Origin: Hofstenia miamia
Lineage: Eukaryota; Xenacoelomorpha; Acoela
Direction: 5' to 3'
Assembly: GCA_004352715.1 (NCBI GenBank)
Contig: SCFE01000047.1
Location: 38,482-71,764, forward strand
Length of the DNA: 33,283 nt
Every line of letters starts with the position of its first letter. Positions within the stretch are counted from its first letter, which is position 1. This document shows positions 1-11,800 of the stretch, piece by piece. The translations under genes were made by a program, and so were the position numbers. Below the pieces are notes generated by a model. That model had not been told where the DNA came from. It did not search any database and saw nothing but the letters and a program-made list of their open reading frames with translations.

Positions 1-521
1 TATATATATATATATATATCTTTGTGCTATTGACAAACGGTTTGATAATTCTTTAACTAGAAGCGCATTTTGAATTTGATTCAGAAAGCATTTTTTAACT
101 TTAATTTGAGGTCTAGTTGCCTTCTGAATACAATAATAGTCTTTATTAAATTACTATGTGAGTGGATGCCTATTATTCGTCTGAAGTAGAAGAGATTAGC
201 CAAAGTGTTCTTGATTGCTCTGTTCTCCATACGTTATTAATTTTGAAATGTAACATAAAACAACAAATATATTTCCTGGATTTAGTAATTCAACTACTGC
301 GCATAAATCGATGAATAGTGCTTTGTTTATTCAAAACAATTTCATAATATCAAATATGAATCATTGCAGGTGTTTTGTAGAATTCAAATGGGATTGAAGT
401 AATTTTTTCTCAAAGCTGTATCTAGAAAAGCATTGTGTTCCTGTGAAAGAGATAAACTGTGAAATTTTACTATATCCGTCGATACCGGGGTGAGTTGGGT
501 AGAATCAATTAATATCGGGTT
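1..521. other. Non-coding AT-rich stretch with a (TA)n edge
   Basis: Begins inside a (TA)n tract (1-20). No supported gene or repeat was recognised up to the MITE at 522. Confidence 0.5.
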
Positions 522-1038
522 CAGACTTGTCAACGAGCCGACATTTCCAAGCTTGGCTCGACTCGGCTCGGCCCGGCCCGGTTCGTTTAAATTTTGAGTA
601 AGTTGGGCTTGGCTCGGCTCGCCACATAAAATCTTTGAATGAGGCTCGTTTTAGCTCGGTATTTTTTAAAAAATATCGTGCTCAAAGAATATTTTACATA
701 GCTTTTCCTATTATTTATTAAACATTTCTTAAATAAGTTTATAGGAAAGGCATACTGACTGCAAAAAGTAAGAAAAATCTCCATAATCAAATTAACAAGC
801 AGAACTATAAACTTGCTTTGCCTAAAATAGGCTCGTTTTGGGCTCGTTGCNNNNNNNNNNNNNNNNNNNNNNNNNNNNNNNNNNNNNNNNNNNNNNNNNN
901 NNNNNNNNNNNNNNNAATTAACAAGCAGAACTATAAACTTGCTTTCCTAAAATAGGCTCGTTTTGGGCTCGTTGCATATCAACTACTGTGCTCAAGCTCG
1001 GATCGGCTCGTTAGAAGCTCGGCTCATTGACAACTCTG
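522..1038 (-). mobile_element. hAT-like MITE, 377-bp family, copy 1, with internal gap
   Basis: Terminal repeat CAGACTTGTCAACGAGCC opens at 522, and its diverged complement ends at 1038 (GACAACTCTG). The ends are rich in GGCTCG; the middle is AT-rich and has no ORF. Orientation is opposite to the copies at 10337 and 19866. The span includes 65 N and a duplicated block of about 60 bp. Without these it is about 390 bp, near the family size. Flanks show only a weak 8-bp duplication. Confidence 0.85.
851..915. other. Assembly gap (65 N) flanked by a duplicated block
   Basis: The 61 bases before the gap (790-850) reappear almost exactly after it (916-975), with one base missing. The gap is therefore probably an unmerged overlap and not missing sequence. 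Confidence 0.9.
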
Positions 1039-1125
1039 GTACGGTTTTACCTGGACCCATAGCAAATTTCAAAACGATAGCCTTAATTCTTACTATCTAC
1101 CAATGTGTCGTATTCATTAGCAAAA

Positions 1126-1640
1126 TCATAGACTTCTAGTAATGTAATCAATTTCCATCCGCCTTGTATTGAGAACTTTTTTGATGCATTTGAATGAATC
1201 GGTTATGATTAAACCTTTTCGGAAAATCACATCTGCAATGCAGGCTAATGAGAAGTACCCTTTGTCTTTGTATAAGACTTTTCGAATTGCGTCATACCAA
1301 TATTGGGGTATTGAGTCCCTACTGAAAATTACATTATAAAACAACGTCTAGATGTTACTTAGGCAGGTCATGTATCCATCTCATCATTAATGTGGCTCAT
1401 ATCAATTCGCCTTAATAGTTCCATATCGACTTTCCGACTGTATTGCTTGCTGTTTAACGATCTTTGAATGAGACTCCATTCATCAATTTTCCATGTAATT
1501 TCTAACTTTACACGTTGCGTCGTCTATAGCTATGCAATTAATATCGAATTCCTTTCGGATTAAATTGAGATCAACCGTTCTACTTACTGGTGAAAACACG
1601 TAGGTGTGAATATTTGGATCATTTATCGAATAAAGACTTG
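1126..1640 (-). pseudogene. Three minus-strand coding-like segments, unidentified
   Basis: On the minus strand, about 1637-1485 reads NDPNIHTYVFSPVSRT and continues to KVRNYMEN. About 1510-1370 in another frame contains KIDEWSLIQRSL and SRKVDMELLRRID. 1325-1126 reads RDSIPQYWYDAIRK through to a TGA. The third segment follows a good acceptor (GTAATTTTCAG), as a terminal exon would. The amino-acid mix looks coding, but frame changes and stops separate the segments. It could be a decayed gene, the tail of a real gene with sequence errors, or chance. I do not recognise the family. Confidence 0.35.
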
Positions 1641-1937
1641 ATTTGTTACATCAATCTTGGAGTAAAAATCTGGTGTGAATATTACTTAAGATTAGAACAT
1701 ATAATATATGCAACCAACATTTAATGATTTAGAGATAAATTTCGAGTAAAGAGCTGCTATATATATTCTGCTGCTACGTTTTCTTCGTCCATTTGTTTTC
1801 TTAGCACAGTAATTAAGCATACAATATCCGAGGATATTTGAATTCTGCAGAACACTTACAAAGTTTCAGATGTCAGAAACCAATCTATCCATTGACATCA
1901 TCATCACATGTGCTCACACAACCGTTTATATTCCAAG

Positions 1938-1938
1938 A

Positions 1939-1969
<31 letters not shown>
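1938..1969 (+). repeat. (GT)n microsatellite
   Basis: About fifteen uninterrupted GT units just before the Harbinger-like MITE. The reading frame crossing it (Cys-Val run) is an artefact. Confidence 0.95.
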
Positions 1970-1972
<3 letters not shown>

Positions 1973-2010
1973 CTATGTGATAAGAAAGCAATAGGTTTAT
2001 GTTTTCCTAA

Positions 2011-2314
2011 GGGAAGTAATCCAAATTCAATACGTTAACAACACCGTTAACAAATGGTGTTTTACGTTAACATGACCGTAAACCAAATCGTTAACTTACA
2101 CTCAAAATAAATTCGCTAAAGCTGATGTTTACGTTAAAAGCGTGTTTTTTCCGCAAATGTTATTACAAATAATTTTGACACGTTTAGGTTCTGCATATTC
2201 CTTCAAATATATCTATCCAAATCAATTTATTAAGCGTATGTAGGCATTTGAAGCTGGAATTGTTGTTTACGGTGCATTTCCACTTGTTAACGTATTGAAT
2301 TTGGATCACTTCCC
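2011..2314. mobile_element. PIF/Harbinger-like MITE with TAA target duplication
   Basis: 304 bp with terminal inverted repeats of about 31 bp. Both begin GGGAAGT(A/G)ATCC and continue through AAATTCAATACGTTAACAA, with one mismatch. TAA flanks both sides (2008-2010, 2315-2317), the 3-bp duplication typical of Harbinger. The interior repeats GTTAAC palindromes and has no ORF, so it is non-autonomous. Confidence 0.8.
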
Positions 2315-2785
2315 TAAAAATTTTATGTTATATTTATTCTACACTTGCTTATGTGTTATGAATTATTTACCCTTTTACTGAGTACATATAAATATTAGAT
2401 AAAAATCAAATATCACTAATTATGTATCCATATTTTTCCATTTAACTATGAGGCTGCATTTTTATTGATTATATTGACCATGCTAACTTAAGAAGATTAT
2501 TCAGGCCATAAAGTTACATAATCTCCCCTTGCATTACGAATATAAAATTTATTTATGACAAAGAATTTATGTATTTCCTAACAATATGTTATATTCATAC
2601 GAAATAAAGCGTTAAAGGTAATTGAAGTTGAATTAAAAACATGTTGAAGAAGAAAAATCAACTTGAATTAAAGGAAATAGCAATTAATTTTCTAAATATA
2701 TATTGTGAGTTTTAATTGGTTTAAATTAGAAAGTTGTTTCTATCAATTTATATATTTAAATTTTTGTTACTATTTTATTTTGAAC
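2315..2785. other. Non-coding AT-rich stretch
   Basis: Nothing recognised between the MITE and the retroelement tail. Confidence 0.5.
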
Positions 2786-2789
2786 TAGG

Positions 2790-3000
2790 AAAGCATTCGG
2801 AGAGCGCAGATCTCCGCCACGCACTTTGTGTCCCCCGGATCAGCACCGAAATTCAATAGATTCCTTCTTGGGCGGGGACGCACCTCTGGTGAAAATTTGA
2901 GGTCAATCCATTTATTACTTTTTCCGTAAAGTTGCTAACAGACAAACAAACCAACGCTCCCAAAAACATAACCTCCTTGGCGGAGGTAATTATTAAGTTA
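2790..3000 (+). mobile_element. 3'-terminal fragment of a LINE or SINE family
   Basis: GC-richer block ending AACCTCCTTGGCGGAGGTAATTATT, whose ACCTCC/GGAGGT forms a hairpin. It is preceded by AACAGACAAACAAACCAACG and GAAAATTTGAGGTCAATCCAT. This ending is common on retroelement 3' tails in marine invertebrate genomes. The exact family is not decided. Confidence 0.5.
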
Positions 3001-3104
3001 AAACGTTGTTATTATGACACCAAGTGTCCCTTTATATCAGATGCAAAAGTGATTATGGATTTAGATTAAATATATCGACGTCTTAATTCATGCCCAAAAA
3101 CCAA

Positions 3105-3400
3105 GCTTGTCGTGGGACCGTTTTTTCTGTCCCATTCCCATTCCTTTGCATGTCATACTTGTCCCATCCCATCCCACGTCAGATGTTGCATCCCACGTCT
3201 CACGAAAACCCTGTCTAAACAGTAGAGTAAACTACGTGCATTCTATGAGAGCGGTATACACAACACATGTAGGTTTCTGCGGACCAGATTTTATTGATCC
3301 AACTCACAGTTAGTTCTGCTATTCGTAGTTCTAGCCTCGTTAAATACCAATCCCATGACATTTTCTGGTCCAATGGTCCCATTTGGCCCCATAGCATACG
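3105..3400. repeat. GTCCCA-rich repeat block
   Basis: Many GTCCCA/TCCCATCCCA motifs occur at both ends (3110-3220 and 3345-3395). A fainter similar block lies at about 13030-13115. The pattern resembles subterminal repeats of a DNA transposon, but I found no clean terminal repeats or target duplication. Frames here are spurious. Confidence 0.3.
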
Positions 3401-3755
3401 TTTATCAAACAAAATTGAAAAAAGCTATGAGTAATACCGAAATCATGGTCAAACATCCGTTATTCAAGATGCCAGTCGCACGTCAGTCTCAGTTCCTCAG
3501 AAACAAATAGTCTTAGATTTCAGTTATATGCGACTGAATGGTCCAATAGATCAATTTGCGGAGTCAAAGTTTTTTCTGAATAATTAATTTCGTTTGCCTG
3601 AAGTTTGGAAATGCCAAATTATATATACATGGTGTGGTAGACATGCTTAGCAAAAATATAATATATCCTCTTGTTTTAAATTTTCATGCAATCTAGGTTA
3701 ATATTACTTCTACTATGTTAGTTTAAATGCAATGTGGATAAATAATATATTTTAG

Positions 3756-4002
3756 TGATAAAGTCATTTCTGCCAAAGATTGCGCTGATTTGGTGTGTCT
3801 CTACATTATTGTTCATAATTTCTTCACGACACCAAGTTTTTTATTCAGAGCAGACCTTAGAATCAAAACTAAGCGTTGTACCAAACATTACGTATCATAT
3901 TTGGAAACCTTCAACAGTTGCCATAGAAGAGAAACCAAAAAATTACATACCGTTATTTCCTACATTTGCCTTAAAGGAATTTTACCGATTAAAAAGTCCA
4001 GG
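3756..4002 (+). CDS. Sialyltransferase exon A: signal anchor and stem
   Basis: Acceptor TATTTTAG ends at 3755 and donor GGGTAAGA begins at 4003. The exon encodes a short basic N-terminus, a hydrophobic segment (LIWCVSTLLFII) and a stem with an N-I-T sequon. No ATG lies in frame before the upstream stop at 3743-3745. The first codon here reads xTG-ATA-AAG, so the start codon is either split A|TG across the intron or lies further upstream. It ends in phase 2 and joins 8512 to make Gly83. Confidence 0.85.
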
Positions 4003-7000
4003 GTAAGAATCAATTTGAGAAGTAATATAACATCTACAATGCATGTAAATAATAATACTAATAATCATTATCATAAAAAGAGGTCTGTGTGGTCAAGTGG
4101 CAGGTTGTGAGACTGGGACCTATTGAGCCCAAACTGTTGATCAAAATTCTTCTGAACTACGAGCACTTCAGTCACCAAGAGGCCTTAGATTACTTTGAGA
4201 TGCTTAGAATCTTAAGATAAAAAGGCGGCCTAACCGTTAGCAGGCCATAGCCGCGGCCAATAATTTTGTTTTACGGCCAAAATCCCGCTAAGATTTATTT
4301 TTGAACATTATTATGAACAATAAATTTCAATGATTTATATTTTTGATTTCAAAATTTAGTCTCAGACAATTTCCTTTAATTGTTCGATCTATGAGTATTA
4401 GTAAAAATCGCTGACTACATCAAAAAAATCACGGCTAGTGGCCAGCTATGACCAAAGCCTTACGGCGAGCGAACAGCTAAGGAAAAAATATATTTTGCAC
4501 GGTCAGCTACGGCCAAGAAAATTGCCATGGTCGCAGACCACTAACCTGGTCATGATTTGAGGCCTGTTTGCATCTCTGCTTTGTGCCTTTGAAATTACAG
4601 AAACGACATTTGCTGTTGAAAATTTGGAACTTTTATTATGAAATTTACATTATATATAATCATTCCTTTTATACATACTAGATATACTTGCTTTTCTCTC
4701 TTTAAATAAAATTCCACTTGGGAATGTTATTTTTCCCAACTAATCTTGTGGTTTTTATGTTCTGAAGAACAAAGGGTGTGCAATAGAAAAAATGCCTGCA
4801 GCAAATCGCATTTATTAGCATATTCCTAATTTATATGCATATGCCTATTTCTTTATACTTCATACGGTAATAAATTATTGAAGCAATCTTCATGTGCTGC
4901 AAGAAACTTACAAATAACAGTAAACAATCGTGAAATCGCATCCATACTGCATCGCATAATACAGCTGAGTTAGTCGCTATGTTAGTAGTCTGAATCAAAT
5001 TATTCTACAATATAAATAATATATGTATAATAATATTGCATAGGCTTATATATTTTTGAAAAAAACATATTGCCTTCAAGAGCTACAATTGAAAATATAT
5101 TGTTATATATATATATATATATATAATTCTTATATTTTTTAAGTTTAGTAAGTTCCTTTGCTTAGTTCAAAACGATCATATTCTAAAAATGTTGGATTTT
5201 ATCAATTTACAATAGGTTGTTTTTAACAAACTTGAAGTGTTCTTAGTAACCTAAGAAAAACTTTTCAGAATTATAGATTAATCAGCATTACACGAAATTT
5301 CTAGAGATCGCTTGGCCACCAATTGGGATGAGGGTTATTTTTGAATTTTAGAGTGCATAACACAAATTAGTATCGTCTGTACCAGCTCGTCCAATCGGAC
5401 TGTGGTAAAGAACGTTACCTACATGTCACGTAAAAAACACAAGTTTCGTAACCAGTATGCACAATATGTTCATTGATAATTTATGGAATAATCTGAAATT
5501 GCAAATATTAGAAAATGAAAGAAAACTTATTGTGATCTTGTACTATATCAAGTTGAAATTTTCTACTATGTTTTCTATAATGATAGGTCCTGTATATCCA
5601 CAATATTATTAAATATTTTAAATTATTTATTATTTTTTGCTAAATCTATATTACAACCGTTTTAAAACCCTGCCGTGGCCGCATTAAAATACGCATAGAA
5701 TATATTTGTTATTCTGATTTTCTAAATCTATTAATTTGCATGTTAAAATCATCAAAAATTTTGTTTCTTGAACAATTTGTTAAACTATTGAAACAGTTTT
5801 TCGCTACCAAAACATTTTATTCGTACAGGTCTTATATAACATCCACTGAAATTGATAAAACATTATATAAAAAAAACATGAACTTTTTGTCTTAGATCTC
5901 AACTCTTTCACGTCAAAGTTTTCTCATTTTAATGAATATTCCAATTTAGTTTTTGCCTTGATCGCTTTCACATTATGAATAAATGTATCCTTTAATTTTT
6001 TAGGTTAGGTTATCAAACTAAATGAAATTGATAAATTTCTAACTTTGTTGTCATATGCCGTTTGCAGTGAATACCTTATCAAACGCATTGTTACGTGCTA
6101 ATTGAAATTTGCCTTTGTTTTGCTTTTGTTAATGCAAAGCTAAAGGCCATTGTCTGCTGTGTAAATATTTCAAGTTATAAAATCACGCGAGCTATTGACT
6201 ATATATTATATTGAAAACTAAAATGTAAATTGCATATTTCATTAATGGAAGAAAAATTATTAGTGTCCCAATAAGTACGTAAACAGACGTTTGTCAAATC
6301 CTTCTTTAATTCAATTCAATAGAAATAACGGCGGAAACTTTAAATCACTGTTTCCTTGGCAATTTCTAAAGGATGAATGCATTTAAGTACGAAGAGAAAA
6401 CTACCTGGGCGTATAAAGTGTTATTGTTTAGACTATACTCAACGAATACGCAAGATTTTCTAACGGGGCATTTCAAAATATTCAAAAAATATACCCTGTT
6501 AATTCATATCACACCTTAGTTTTTAATGAATTTTTAAATTTCTTTCAAAAAATTATTTTGATTTAGTCAATCAACCCTAATGTTGAAAACCTGATGGGGG
6601 ATTCTATCTTTTCCTCCTTGCGTACACCATTGCCAGTAGCGGATTTAAGGGGGACTGCAGTCCCCCCATGATGAGCAAAACGGAGGTTAATTTTTGCAAC
6701 CTTGATAAATATTCTAAATAAGTGCCAAATTTTTGTATTTCATTTGCAAAATGATCCAAGGGTTTGGCAAATACTTGTAAAATATTTGGCAAATATTTAA
6801 AATAACTTGCAAGTTTCCCTAAAATTTAACAGACCTTGCAAATATTTGGCAAATATTTGTCCAACTTTCCAACTTTTTTTCAAATAATATTACACATTCT
6901 TAAGAATATATCAAACATATTCCAATATTAGACCACCAAATTTTGTATCTAATAAATTATAAGAGCAGTTGAAAGAACTGCTTCCACATTATACAAAAAT

Positions 7001-8834
7001 CTGCTAACAGTTTCAGTGCAGATGTTAATTATGAAATATACTTGTTGAAGAATGTAGACCACGGGGGTTGTCTCCCCATTTTTCTCGAAGAACTACAAGT
7101 CTCTACCTAAAAAATACTGGTCCTTCTATCTTATGAGAAATAAAAAAATCTTTCTTATTTTTTTTCAAAAATAGCTGAATAAGTCCCTAACTATGAAAGC
7201 TAAACTAAAATCATAGAAAAAACATAGATTCCTACCTATGAGATATTTTAATCCCCAGATGTTTGTCGCTGGCCATCAGCACCTAATGAAGTCAGCACAA
7301 TTTGGATATTTCTCAAATACTATATTGTACACAATCTAAGTGCTCAATGAAACTGGCCCTTTGTATGAATTAAAAAATCTGCAAACTGGATCAATTTATA
7401 CTGTTAAATATATTTCAGATGTTCTGTAGATTCAATTTATTTGTTAGAGGCCCTGTAGAATCATCAAGATTCAATCACACTACACCTCAACACCAATCAA
7501 ACATCATCCAAACATAATGGTGTGGGTTGCCTTAGTCATAATTATTGCTCAGATGAGCAAGTACAAGTACATCAGCATTCTGAAAAAAACTATAAATTTT
7601 TAATTCAGATACTGAGAACTAGTGGATCTAGGAAAGAGGGCTTCTGAAATCCCACCCAATCTGCTAATTTGTTTTCAACATATTAAATTCGCTATATCAC
7701 ATATTTCAAATGATGTTCAAAATGTATTCATAATACTATTGACTTTTATAAATTTTTAATATTTTAGAATTTTTTGTAACAAATTTTTAAGAATTTCTGA
7801 AATTTTGAACGCTGTTTTGCATTGTTCGTTCAGATTTTGTTGTACAAAATAATTCCCCATTTCATTTAAAAATCTAGTAATATTAGGGATTCACCATCTC
7901 CTTCATCTTAAAGTTATTTTACATGGTAGAAGTTTCGATCTTAAAATTCATTCCTACATAGAAGTTTTATAATCATCTATGATTCAATTCTCAAATTACT
8001 GATTTGCTAAGAATTGCGAGTTTCAAAATTATTGATATGATACCTCCATTTCTAGACCTCTTTTTGTATTCTCCAGAAATTTGAAATTGTAATTACAATG
8101 TTACATAAAAAATTAATAATAAAGATTGACCAACCAAAAAATGCAAATTAAAAGTACCTCAGTAAAACTAACAGGCTATGTAGAACTGTTTCCTTTTCTT
8201 GAAAGATTTCAAAAACTAATAGAGTCATGAGGGAATTATTCGCAATTACTGGTCCTGATACCAGACCCACAAGACATGGGATAGGTTCAGTATGAAAGAA
8301 CTTTCAAATTCTTATCATAACATGTAAAGAAATTATCAGGATTCAAAACTTTATCAAATTCAGAATGAAAAATATTATGGAAAAATCTAGTTTAAGAGCC
8401 TCAGTTCCCCCCATCAGAAATTTCCAGATCCGCCCCTGACCACTGCCAATAGTTCTTATTTGAATCAATGCCCAATTTAGGTATAAGTTTAATAATCATT
8501 ATTTTCCTTAGGAATGGTTTCAAAAAGAATTGTAGCACTTGTGCAATTGTAACAAGCTCGGGTAGATTAAAGGGCTCTAAGTCAGGTGCAGAAATCGACA
8601 AGCATAAATGCGTGTGGAGAATGAACAATGCTCCAGTTAACCACAACTACGCAGAGGACGTTGGCTGGAAAACGACAATACGTGTTTTGGCATTCAACTC
8701 TGCACACGTCTTTGAAAGAGGACTGCGTTTAAAAGATATTTTTAGTGACGATTACTTAGTCTTGATATGGGGTCCTCCAACCGAAATGATGATAAATTCT
8801 CGTAAAAGTATGTCTTGAACTATCTATCTATCTA

Positions 8835-8870
<36 letters not shown>

Positions 8871-11800
8871 TACATATATAACTTCAAGCGCGTGCAGTTG
8901 AAATTGATTCATTATAAAATGACATAGGCTAGGGTAGGACNNNNNNNNNNNNNNNNNNNNNNNNNNNNNNNNNNNNNNNNNNNNNNNNNNNNNNNNNNNN
9001 NNNNNNNNNNNNNNNNNNNNNNNNNNNNNNNNNNNNNNNNNNNNNNNNNNNNNNNNNNNNNNNNNNNNNNNNNNNNNNNNNNNNNNNNNNNNNNNNNNNN
9101 NNNNNNNNNNNNNNNNNNNNNNNNNNNNNNNNNNNNNNNNNNNNNNNNNNNNNNNNNNNNNNNNNNNNNNNNNNNNNNNNNNNGCTCGACTCGCCACAAA
9201 AAATCTTTCAATGACGTTCGTTTCAGTTCGGTATTTTTTTTAAAAAATATTGTGCTCTCAGAATTTTTTCAATTGCTCTTCCTATTATTTAATAAACATT
9301 TCTAAAATGCAATTATAATTAAGGAATATTGAATGAAAAAGTAAGAAAAATCTGCATAATCAAATTAACAAGCAGCACTATAAATTTGGTTTGCTTAAAA
9401 ACGGCTCGTTTTGGGCTCGTGGAATATCCAATACTCTGCTCAAGCTCGGCTCGGCTCGNTAGGATTTTAAATACTAAGACCATTTCTTTAAGGTACTTTG
9501 GCATATTGGTTAATAATATTTTCTATGTATCCATTCTATATATCCATTCATGCATATGTATCTTGTGAAACTAAACTAAATGAATTGCAATTCTTTATGA
9601 TAAAGCGAGTTGATAAATCTTCTGGAAACGGGCATACTTAAAATCAAATTCGATATAATTTGATGTAAGCAATCTGAAATATTTGCAGACATGTATATAT
9701 TTCTCAAGGTTAGAATATTTACAAAATATACTTACTTAGGTACCCAAAAAAATCTAAATGCATTTTTGAAAAGCTTATATCAGAAACGTAACAGATTCAA
9801 TTGGATTAGATTCCAATAATTCGTCCGAAAGTTGATTTGAAACAATAGGTGTATTCAATGTTTCATGTAAAATGTGAGGTTGATTAAAAGGCTGTTAGAG
9901 TTTAATACAGTATTGTATAGAAAAAATATTTTAGCTTTTGTGAAGCCTTATATATAATTTGACAATTTTAAGGAAAATGAGGCTTATTTGCTCGCTAAGG
10001 GTAAAACATTTAGTAGTTGAAGTCACTCTCATGCAGACTNGGCTCGTTGACAAGTCTGCTCTCATGTTTCAATTCAAGCAAAATTTTGAGTCAACTCAAT
10101 TATTCAGAAATCCCTCTCTTTGTACGAGTTTGTATACATAAATTAATATCTTGGGGAGAAACTGACATCAAATACAATTCGCAATAAGAAAATAGAAGAT
10201 CGCATTATAAAATCATACTATTTATACGCTAAATGTTATTGAAGTTAATTGAATTATTAATACCACTTTGCTTTTGGAATAAATATATTTACTATACAGG
10301 TAAAGAGCATGCGTGGACAACTACTATATTACAGGACAGACTTGTCAACGAGCCTAGCTTCTAACGAGCCGAGCCGAGCCGAGCTGAAATTGAGCACACT
10401 ATTTGTTATACAAGGAGCCCAAAATGAGCCTATTTTAGGCAAAGCAAGTATATAGTTCTGCTTGTTAATTTGATTATGGAGATTTTTCTTATTTTTTGCA
10501 GTTAGTATGCCTTTCCTATAATCTTATTTAAGAAATGTTTATTAAATAATAGAGAGAGCTATATAAAAAATTCCTTGAGCACAATATTTTTAAAAAAATA
10601 CCGAGCTAAAACGAGCCTCATTCAAGGATTTTATGTGGCGAGCCGAGCCAAGACGATTTTACACAAAATCTAAACGAGCCGAGCTTGGAAATGTTGGCTC
10701 TTTGACAAGTCTGTTACAGGATTAGTAAACAATTTCATATCACCCTAATTAGTGCGTTATCATGCATGATTTATAATTTATTTTAAAATGTATAATGTGT
10801 TTCTTTATACAGCACTTTTTTTATACACACTTGAAGTGTAATTTACCCAATTTTGCACTTTATTGTGTAAAAACATGGCTTACTAAGTACACGGCTGTAT
10901 ATCTAACAGTATGTTCCATTTTTTGAATTACTGTTTTCGTGATATTTTTATTTATTGAAATCAAAAACCAGCTACATATACATATCAACAAAGGTACAAA
11001 TTTTATAAAATATTTAAGTAAGAAATGTTATTTATAGCAGTGTACAGCATAAACAAACTGTCAGTGTTCATTGAGTACAAAAATAAAACAATCTTGATTT
11101 TTTGTTTTCAAGTTTTTACATGAATTGATGGTTTGAAAAACTTGTGTTATTAAAAATCGTATTTTTACAAGTTATCCATAAGATAACTGGAATTTTTAAG
11201 ATGATCTTTATATTCACAGTTTAAATAATCAAATTTAGAAGGTTATAGACAAGAATAATATTATTATTGAGTATTTCATGCGATGCGTTCTATTCTGGAT
11301 TACATGGTTTCAATAAGTCTTTATATTGGCATATTATTCCTATCTCGTTCCAAATATCTCCCTATTAAGATCATTGGTACTCGCCAGACGATTGTTATCT
11401 CAACGATCGACAATTTCAGGTTTGAAAGAGGCGTTGCCTTACACCCTGATTAATACTCTATTTTGAAGATGAAAGCGGTTATTTTCAACTGCAGACTGGT
11501 TTTTTCAATAAAACTACGTATGCAACAAGATATTTTATGTATTATTTATATAATTTGCGGGATCAATACCCTTTACATACACTTGTTTGTTTTTAAATTT
11601 CTTAAATATCTATGAATACTACTTATACATATTGTAATTTCTTAAAGTCAACAAAGATTTGTTTAGAAAATACTCTCCGATTTTCGAAAGAACTGCAGAA
11701 GCTGCATCCAGAGTTAGACATCTACGTCGGAACTCCGAACGTTACGATGTACTATCATAATTTGTTTGCCAAAGAATTTGGTTTGAGCAGAAAACCTCTG

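Noticed and set aside
1838-2038. 66-codon frame on the plus strand
   Set aside because: It runs through the (GT)n microsatellite and into the Harbinger-like MITE; the Cys-Val run is a repeat artefact.
2040-2110. Clustered GTTAAC palindromes as a regulatory array
   Set aside because: They fall inside the MITE and are better explained as part of its structure.
3790-4110. 106-codon plus-strand frame overlapping the first exon
   Set aside because: Out-of-frame shadow of the sialyltransferase exon, running into intron 1 beyond a good donor.
5300-5360. Minus-strand TGGCCAAGCGATCT resembling tRNA box A
   Set aside because: No box B at the right distance and no tRNA fold.
8401-8646. 81-codon minus-strand frame
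   Set aside because: Lies opposite the L-motif exon and the hAT end; a shadow frame.
8832-9211. Minus-strand frames of 99-121 codons
   Set aside because: Most of their length is N and the rest is a (TA)n tract.
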